A stretch of DNA of 13,082 nucleotides, taken from assembly GCA_015852425.1 (NCBI GenBank), contig JAAAIG010000666.1, positions 8,843-21,924 of the forward strand. Direction: 5' to 3'. Below, piece after piece: positions 6,852 through 13,082 of this stretch; within the stretch, counting starts at the first letter, position 1, and each line of letters starts with the position of its first letter. Under the pieces are notes generated by a model. That model was not told the DNA's origin. It did not search any database and was given only the letters and a program-made list of their open reading frames with translations. Position numbers and translations under genes: made by a program. The DNA comes from Gryganskiella cystojenkinii. Taxonomy: Eukaryota; Mortierellomycota; Mortierellomycetes; Mortierellales; Mortierellaceae.

Positions 6852-9800
6852 TTATTGGTCCCATCTTCTTTTGCGATCAAAGTCCTTTGGTCGATATTGA
6901 TCACCTTGGTTCCCTTGTGGTGGAGGAGGATACTGAGGATGAGGATGAGGATGAGGATGAGGATAAGGAGGACGTTGATGCTGATGAGGTGAGTTCATGT
7001 GTGGTGGAAGGGATGGAGGGCGGTATTCTAACGGAGGCCGGGGATAGAATGGTGGTCGTTGATGCTCCCCAGGGTGACCGCCGTGAGGAGGGGGCGGCGG
7101 AAATGGTGGGTAACCGTGAGCCAATGGAGGTGGTGGTGGCCAAGGGCGATGCTGCCCGGGGAATACTTGCCCAGGGGGCGGCGGTCTTGGCGGATATCCT
7201 GAAGGATGGTGGAATCCATGACCGGGAGGTGGAGGTGGAGGAACTCCATATCCACTGGCACCTGGGGGACCAGGAGGCCGCGGAGTAGATAATTGATTTG
7301 ATGATACTTGTGGCTGATGAGTAGGGGCTGGCGACGGTGGTGGCGGTTGCCGGGGAGGGTATTGAGATCCTGGTCGTTGGGGATGTTGACCCTGCTGAGT
7401 CTGTTGTACCGGAGTCCGCGAGGTCGGTGGTGGTGTGGATCGAGAAGATGCCTGCGATGACACCGAGGAAGATCGAGAGAACTCTTCACTTGCCCCTGTT
7501 TCCGGTCGAGTGGCTTTTTGGAATCCGGACACACGATAGCCTGATCCAGTATCGCGTGGCTGGTTTTCAATTTGCTGCTGTCGTTCTCTATTGCCCTCAG
7601 AGTCGAATCTACGTTCCTCATTCCTGTATCCTTGTCCCAGCGGCATGGAGTTGGAGGCTGAAGAGTACTCGTTGTCAGGATTGAAACGCCCTCCGCCGCC
7701 GCCATTCCCCCCATAACCCCCTCGTCCTCCACTAAAACCTCCTCTTCCTCCACCAAATCCACCACGACCACGGTCGGATGATCCACGTCCTCGACCCCCT
7801 CCGCCACGTCCACCGCGGCCTCCTCTGCCACCTCGATCGCCACCCATGAACTGTCTCGATTTTCGGAACCGAGGATTCTGCATCGCAATCTTTAAGACCT
7901 CTGGCGAAGCCTGTTGACCAAACTCTTCCAGGTTTCGAACAAGCTCTCCAGCGAACCGATCATCCTTCTCCGTAATTAGAGTGTAAGCAGTTCCCTTCTC
8001 GCCGGCTCGTCCAGTTCTACCGACACGATGAACATGAGAGTCAATATCTCGAGCAACATCGTAGTTAACGACGGTTCGGATGGACTTAATATCAAGTCCA
8101 CGAGCAGCCACATCCGTCGCAATCAAGGTCGGAAACAACTTTGTCTTATAGTCATGGACAGCCTTATCACGCTCATGCTGCTGCATATCGCCATGAAGAC
8201 ATTGACCTATTTATCATGGAAAGAACGTGAGCATGGCTTTCAAACAAGGAAAACTTATTGTTTTAAGATAGATCAACCATCTTACAGTTGACTCCTGCGT
8301 TCTTGAGGTTCTCTGTCAACTCGACGACTCCACTCTTGCGAGAAACAAAGATTAGAACGGACCCGACTAGGAAGTTAGTGAGAAGGCGTGGATCGTCAGT
8401 TATGGTGGTATTTATATTATGATGTCCATTCGAGCGTTTCTCTTTCATATTCGCTGATGTTCGACATACGGGCTTCAAATTCACGGAGTCGAGACATGAG
8501 CCAGCTCCACTTTAACGTATCATCCTTGAGCACCTCAATCACTTGAGTCACGTCCGAATTAATCTGTTCGGTATATTACAATTCAGAAAAAAGTTAAACA
8601 TGGGCTTATGTTCGTATTCATACATACGAGCAGCCATTATCGTTACCTGTCCAACGTTGCCGATCGATATCCGGACAGGGTCGAGCATGACTTCTCTTGC
8701 AAGCTTTTCAACACGTTTTTGGAAAGTAGCACTGAACAAAAGAGCTAGAAATAGGAGCAAGTTACGTGATATTAGACGACTGGAAACAAATGTGTTAAAG
8801 CGATGATAACCTCGATAATCGGTACTCACTCTGACGATCCGGTCGGATGTTATCGCAGATGGACCGAACCTGGGGTTCTAAAACGACAGACAGGACTGCA
8901 TGTTAGTACTTCTTGACAGATTTGTTGATATTGTGGCAATTGTGTAAACTGCTGTCATTCCTACCAAATCCAAGATCAAATACTCGATCGGCCTCATCCA
9001 AGACAAGAAATGACGTCCGCCTAAAATTCGTGGCCTTAATCTTAATCATATCGATCAATCTTCCTGGAGTCGCCACTACAATCTCGACGCCTGACCGCAA
9101 GGTCTTGAACTGGTCCTGTTTGCTTGCTCCACCGTAGACGACCGCGACCCGCAGCCCGTACGCCTTTGCGAACCGTTTGGCTTCATTGTAAATTTGATCC
9201 GCTAGTTCGCGTGTCGGAGCTAGGACCACACCGATGGGTCCGTCCCCCTTCTCGAGTTCTTCTTGATCCATGATATGGACAATCATCGGTAATAGAAACG
9301 CTGCCGTCTTTCCTGATCCAGTTTTGGCGATACCAATGATATCTCGACCGGACAATGCCACGGGAATCGCTTGCTGTTGAATACCACTGGGTTCAGAGTA
9401 GCCGGCCCGACGGATTGTCTCCATGAGCGCTTCCTCGAAACCGAAATGAGCAAAGGAGATGCACGGTTTTGCTACGGCCACGCCTGATATCCTCATATCT
9501 AAAAGTGCACATAGATGCGTAAGTTCCAGCTTGGCAAAGGGGTTGACAGGCGAATCCATTGCTTGGCGAACCATGACTGATCATGATGACGATGATGATG
9601 ACGATAGGTCAGACAGTCGTGGATCATACCTAACTCGGATCTGATCTTTCGCACTTGTTCCTCACTCAACTTCGCAATGTCCTCGTGCTCCTCGTAAAAG
9701 CATTTTTCAATCTCGAGGTAGTCTTGCTTTGAGTGATCCATCCTGGGTAAAGGAGTGATTTCCTTCTTCATGCCAGGCTGCGCATCGTAATCGTCGTTAT

Positions 9801-10797
9801 CGAGCCTAATCATAGAGGATTGAATTGCATTAGCACGAACTTCTCTAAAAAAAATTCCACACGACTGAAGTGACCACTCCTTACATCGCCTCCGCAGCAT
9901 TATCGATGGCTCTTGCCGTTGCATAGACTTCTTCATCAGAGTCGGCATCCTATTACCACATATTCGTGTGATTAGTTTAGGCCAAAGAGAAGAATAAAAG
10001 TAATAAAGATCGTTCCTTGAAAAAAGTACCTCGTCCCGGTCCTTCATGGGTCCTCCTTGCCCAATCGTGATTCCTTTTCTCTTCATATGCTTCATATAGC
10101 TCTCGATTTCATCCTCGTCCTCGATGTCATCTCTTCGGATCTAAAATTGATTGCCCCCCCAAAAACGACATCATGTTAGCACAGCTTTTTTTGTTTATAG
10201 AGAGTCGACTACGGACGGAGGATAGCCCGAATCTGGTACCTTTTCTTCTGGTAGCGCCTCGGCCTCCTTCTGAACTTGCGTATCGATTCCAGCCATGAAC
10301 GCGTCCAGAGGGTCGTCTTCTTCATCTACCTTGGACGTAGTGTTGTCTCCCACGGTGGTGGTTGGTTCTACAAGAGAGGTCAAAAAGGGTAATGGTCAAT
10401 AATCCCCTTTTACAATCTAAAAAACTGCGCGTTATTATCATGTAACATTACTTGGCTTTGTTTTGAGGCGCGAGAACGCATCGTCATCGTCGTCATCACT
10501 ATCAGCACGTGCTGCAGCCTTTCTCATAAAGAACGGTGTTGAAGAGCTGGCTGTAGCTTTGTCGATTGACGAGGGTGCTCCATGATCATCCTCCTCGTCG
10601 AGTTCATCATCCAGCTTGAGTTGTTTGCGCTTCGGTGGACCTGTGCTCTGGTCCTCGGCAGCATCGTCGTCATTGTCAAATCCGAGCGCAGGTTTGGCAG
10701 AGACTGGCCTCGAGGATCGGGCGAATGGATTGGGTTTGGACCCTATCCCTCCTCCTCTTCCTCTTGATGAGCCAAAACTGATTGATTGTTTGCTCAT
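6852..10797 (-). CDS. DDX42: DEAD-box ATP-dependent RNA helicase, DDX42 class
   Basis: DDX42-type helicases act with the U2 snRNP protein SF3B1 in early spliceosome assembly. Eleven exons: 10797-10452, 10367-10240, 10140-10030, 9949-9885, 9805-9630, 9498-8965, 8877-8830, 8744-8647, 8563-8470, 8366-8286 and 8206-6852. Introns are 79 to 131 bp and all junctions keep frame; the product is 1011 residues. The N-terminus has SFGSSRGRGGG, acidic patches and EEDDPLDAFM, shared by DDX42 and DDX46. Core motifs: Q-motif region FAHFGF (291-296), AKTGSGKT (333-340), PTRELA (370-375), DEAD (443-446), SAT (474-476), ATDVAARGLD (590-599) and HRVGRTGRAG (620-629). DDX42-like features include ALSGRD, HIMDQEELEKGDGPI, DVTQVIEVL and AMQNPRFRKS. 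The tail is unusual: an RGG-box segment (about 682-735), a Ser/Gln stretch, then a Pro/His-rich region to about 1000. It ends in RKRRWDQ, matching the RWD end of the animal protein. Nuclear location is inferred. DDX46/Prp5 is the main alternative and fits less well. Confidence 0.95.
6935..6964. repeat. Five perfect GAGGAT hexamers in the helicase tail
   Basis: Five uninterrupted copies of GAGGAT on the plus strand read as alternating His and Pro on the coding minus strand, just before the C-terminus. A six-base unit is a slippage-prone coding microsatellite that can change length without breaking frame. Confidence 0.9.
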
Positions 10798-11360
10798 TTC
10801 GCGCCTTTGTCGTCTTGAGTTTGAATGGATTGTGAAAGCAAAGAAGAGAGAAATGGAATAAACGTTGATCAGCCACACATTCATATTTAAGTGCTTAAGG
10901 GGTATGGGCCCATCTTTGGCCTGTCCAGCCTTCCAGGTTGCCATGCCATTGCCCCTGGTCATTCTTCATGGGGGAGGTATCACTCCATGATGTGTCAAGC
11001 CTCTCAGTCGCACACACATCACCGCGCGACATTCCTTTCTTTTTCATTTCAGTTTTCGCTGTTTTTGAGTAATTGAGATATTAAAAGGGCTGACCGGATA
11101 GAACCCTCCAAGCGGACCACCTGTTTCCACCTTGCAGCAGAAACAGAGGTCGAAAACGCTCTTCAGGTTACCGACACAATAATGCCCTTTCCAAAAATTG
11201 GGTTTTGGTAACTCTTGATATTTCACAAGAGGCTATATTCCCTTACTGATTAGTCTTGGCATAAGGATCCAAACCCATGGATGCAGGGCAATTCCTCTTT
11301 TTGAAGTGAAATGGGAGCATGTGCTCTTGATAGCCAAGCCACACATGGTCACGTGCATTA

Positions 11361-11366
11361 TTTATT
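11361..11366 (-). terminator. AATAAA poly(A) signal of the permease gene
   Basis: On the minus strand AATAAA lies about 60 nt after the permease stop codon, directly following a run of UGUA motifs. UGUA upstream of AAUAAA is the usual arrangement of cleavage factor I and CPSF binding sites, so this is a well-formed 3'-end region. Confidence 0.6.
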
Positions 11367-11398
11367 TTACATGTACATGTACATGTACCTGTACAAAA
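11365..11398. repeat. ACATGT tandem repeat with palindromic flanks
   Basis: Three perfect ACATGT units (11369-11386) and one imperfect unit ACCTGT (11387-11392) are bracketed by TTTT and AAAA. The unit is itself a palindrome, so DNA and RNA here are self-complementary and could fold into a stem. It lies in the 3' untranslated part of the permease gene. Confidence 0.85.
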
Positions 11399-11426
11399 GA
11401 AAAAATTATAAATTACAAAAAGTGCT

Positions 11427-13040
11427 TTATGCGACAAAGTGCAAGATACGCTTCCAGAAGGGCAACTTCTCCTCGGTCTTGTGGTTGCGGATGATCATGG
11501 GGCGACCAGAATCGAGATCGACCTCAAGCAAAGGGACAAGCTTGGTCTTGTGATACAACTTCCAGCCCAAAATAGTCAAGAAAAAGACAGGAGCGCCGAC
11601 AAAGACAGCGACCACGCCCTTGACCGAGAATGGGTCTGCGGTGACGGCCTGGTATCCCTCCAAGAAGACAATCATGAGCGCCAAAAGGATGGAGATGTAA
11701 CAGCTGTAAGGAAATAAGGGAGCGATGTAGGGAAGATCCGAGAGGGGTCTGTTCTGGGCCTTCATCGCAGCACGGAAACGGAGATGGATCACAGAGATCG
11801 ACATCCAGGTTAACAAGGCACTCATGCCCGTAAGGTTGACCAGCCACTCAAAGACGACTCCCGTTCCAACAGTCTACGATAAGAGTACGATAGAGAGATG
11901 TTAGAGTCACCTAAAAAAAACTTGATTCAACCGTCGCCTTAACAAAAAGTGGTCCAGTGGCCTAATACACTTACGTCAGCCACGAATGCAATGCAGGCAA
12001 TCAAGGTAACGAAAGCGAGAGAGTAGAGAGGGACACCACGGCTGTTGACGCGACCGAAGGCGGCAGGCATTTTACCTAAAACACAAAGACGAAAAGAAGC
12101 CATCCAAAAAAAAAGGCTGTTGAGTAAAAAACTTCTGGTAGTAGTAATATCGACCATGATCCCGGTATCAAGCCCGTAACAACGTCGCAGTAAACACCTA
12201 TATACCTTCGCGGCCCATGGCCATCAATGTACGAGTCGATGCATAGAAAGAACTCTGGCCAGCGGACAAGACGGCAGTGAGAAGAACAGCGTTGATCGCA
12301 TGGTCCGCGCCGGGCAGGTTGGCCATTTTGAAAATAATTGTGAAAGGAGCAATCGTCGCAGCCTGGTTCACGTCCGCATAAACCGAGTTGAGCAAGTTGG
12401 GATCTGTCCAGGGGATACAAAGACCAATAACCGTGATCGAAAGGATATAGAACAACAGGATACGCCAAAAAGTCTGACGGATCGCCTTGGGGACCGCCTT
12501 GGCCGGGTTCGAGGACTCTCCGGCCGTGATACCGATCAACTCAGTCCCTCCGAAACTGAAGAAAGCCCAGACACAAGTTGTGAAAATGTTCACGGTACGA
12601 TCCCGGGCTGTCTCTCCGACAATGGGCGCCTGATCGATATGCCAGTTCCGTCCCAAGATCTTATCGCCTCCCACAGCGCCGGTATCAACCAAAATTCCAA
12701 TGATGATAAAGATGACAGGTCAAGACCTTGATCATCGACAACCAGTATTCGAGTTCTCCAAAAGCCTTGACACCCAAGAGCGTGATCCCGACCAAGAGAA
12801 CAATAAAGATAAGAGCAGGGATCCACATCTTCAAGTTGGGCCACCAGTACTGAAGAATCATTCCTGCGGCAGTGACCTCGATTGTCACCGTGATGATCCA
12901 TTGAAACGCATAGCCGACACCGAGACCGAAACCCAAGGCAGGGTCCACAAACCGGGCTCCAAAAGTTGTAAAGGCACCGGGCAAAGGCAAGTAGGCCGAC
13001 ATTTCACCGAGCGAGGTGACGATGAAGAAGACCATAGTAC
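11427..13040 (-). CDS. Amino acid permease (yeast AAT family), 5'-truncated by window, apparent frameshift
   Basis: This is a plasma-membrane, proton-coupled amino acid uptake carrier of the yeast permease family. Exons, 5' to 3', are 13040-12206, 12075-11975 and 11873-11427, with introns of 130 and 101 bp. An acceptor CAG precedes 13040, so more exons lie off the right edge. About 460 residues are visible of the usual 550 or so; the N-terminal tail and first membrane segments are missing. Diagnostic blocks: MVFFIVTSLGEM, LPLPGAF, FSFGGTELIGITAGESSNP, AVPKAIRQTFWRILLFY, SAGQSSFYASTRTLMAMGREG and FGRVNSRGVPLYSL. Roughly ten hydrophobic segments can be counted. After MIKVLT the frame breaks at about 12717: one extra base separates it from the expected VIFIIIGILVDTG, which continues in the next frame. 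Skipping that base restores an intact protein, and no plausible intron explains it. It may be a sequencing error or a recent inactivating mutation. Substrate specificity cannot be read from the sequence. Confidence 0.9.
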
Positions 13041-13082
13041 CTGTTTTTGATAAGAATGTAAAAAGAAGGATAGAGATAAGTA

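Larger units (their letters stand above)
10798..11426. other. Tandem intergenic region (permease 3' end, helicase promoter)
   Basis: This stretch of 629 bp separates the permease stop from the helicase start, both genes on the minus strand. The permease side (11361-11420) holds a cluster of UGUA elements and AATAAA, described separately. The rest, which must contain the helicase promoter, shows no clear TATA box. It has CA-rich and T-rich patches (about 11000-11055). Small open frames here, such as minus 11226-11044, are not family-like. No tRNA was found. Confidence 0.6.

Noticed and set aside
6887..7288. 133-codon plus-strand frame rich in Glu, Asp and Gly
   Set aside because: It is the antisense shadow of the repetitive Pro/His/Gly coding tail of the helicase.
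9580..9606. GAT-rich run on the plus strand
   Set aside because: A short imperfect trinucleotide run inside intron 5 of the helicase gene, with no sign of function.
11349..11355. TCACGTG, a Cbf1/Met4-type sulfur-regulation motif, with a PAP phosphatase gene in the same window
   Set aside because: It lies in the permease 3' region more than 4 kb from the nucleotidase gene and next to unrelated genes; a single hexamer core is not enough.
1..13082. CRISPR array, mobile element, biosynthetic cluster or novel defence-like system
   Set aside because: No spaced repeats, transposase, terminal inverted repeats, synthase or nuclease module is present. The genes are ordinary, unrelated fungal housekeeping and transport genes plus one small unknown.

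Overview
The window looks like nuclear DNA of an early-diverging filamentous fungus. Mucoromycota/Mortierellomycotina is my best guess, from protein similarity recalled by eye. The evidence is several short GT-AG introns per gene (about 80 to 170 bp, GTAAG-type donors), CT-rich leaders, a DDX42-type helicase that budding yeast lacks, and a yeast-type amino acid permease. There is no bacterial, viral or transposon signature.

Layout from left to right: (1) 12-1718, minus strand, an intronless type II membrane protein of the GDP-fucose O-fucosyltransferase fold. (2) About 1.5 kb of non-coding DNA holding two divergent promoters. (3) 3218-3853, plus strand, a three-exon gene for a 117-residue charged protein I do not recognise, behind a clear TATA box. 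(4) 4417-6586, minus strand, a five-exon 3'(2'),5'-bisphosphate nucleotidase (MET22/HAL2). (5) 6852-10797, minus strand, an eleven-exon DEAD-box RNA helicase of the DDX42 class. (6) 11427-13040, minus strand, the 3' part of an amino acid permease of the yeast AAT family. It runs off the right edge and carries an apparent one-base frameshift.

The genes are functionally unrelated, as is normal for a fungal chromosome, and I see no cluster or operon logic. Permease, helicase and nucleotidase are in head-to-tail tandem. The helicase-nucleotidase gap is only about 265 bp, so the helicase 3' end and the nucleotidase promoter share space. The small gene and the nucleotidase converge. I spliced the multi-exon genes by hand from reading frame, GT-AG borders and family similarity. 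Every junction keeps frame except the anomaly in the permease.

I did not find a convincing new biological system. The most notable items are the permease frameshift, the unrecognised small gene, the RGG plus proline/histidine-rich tail on the helicase, two phase-compatible first exons for the nucleotidase, and UGUA-rich 3' regions.
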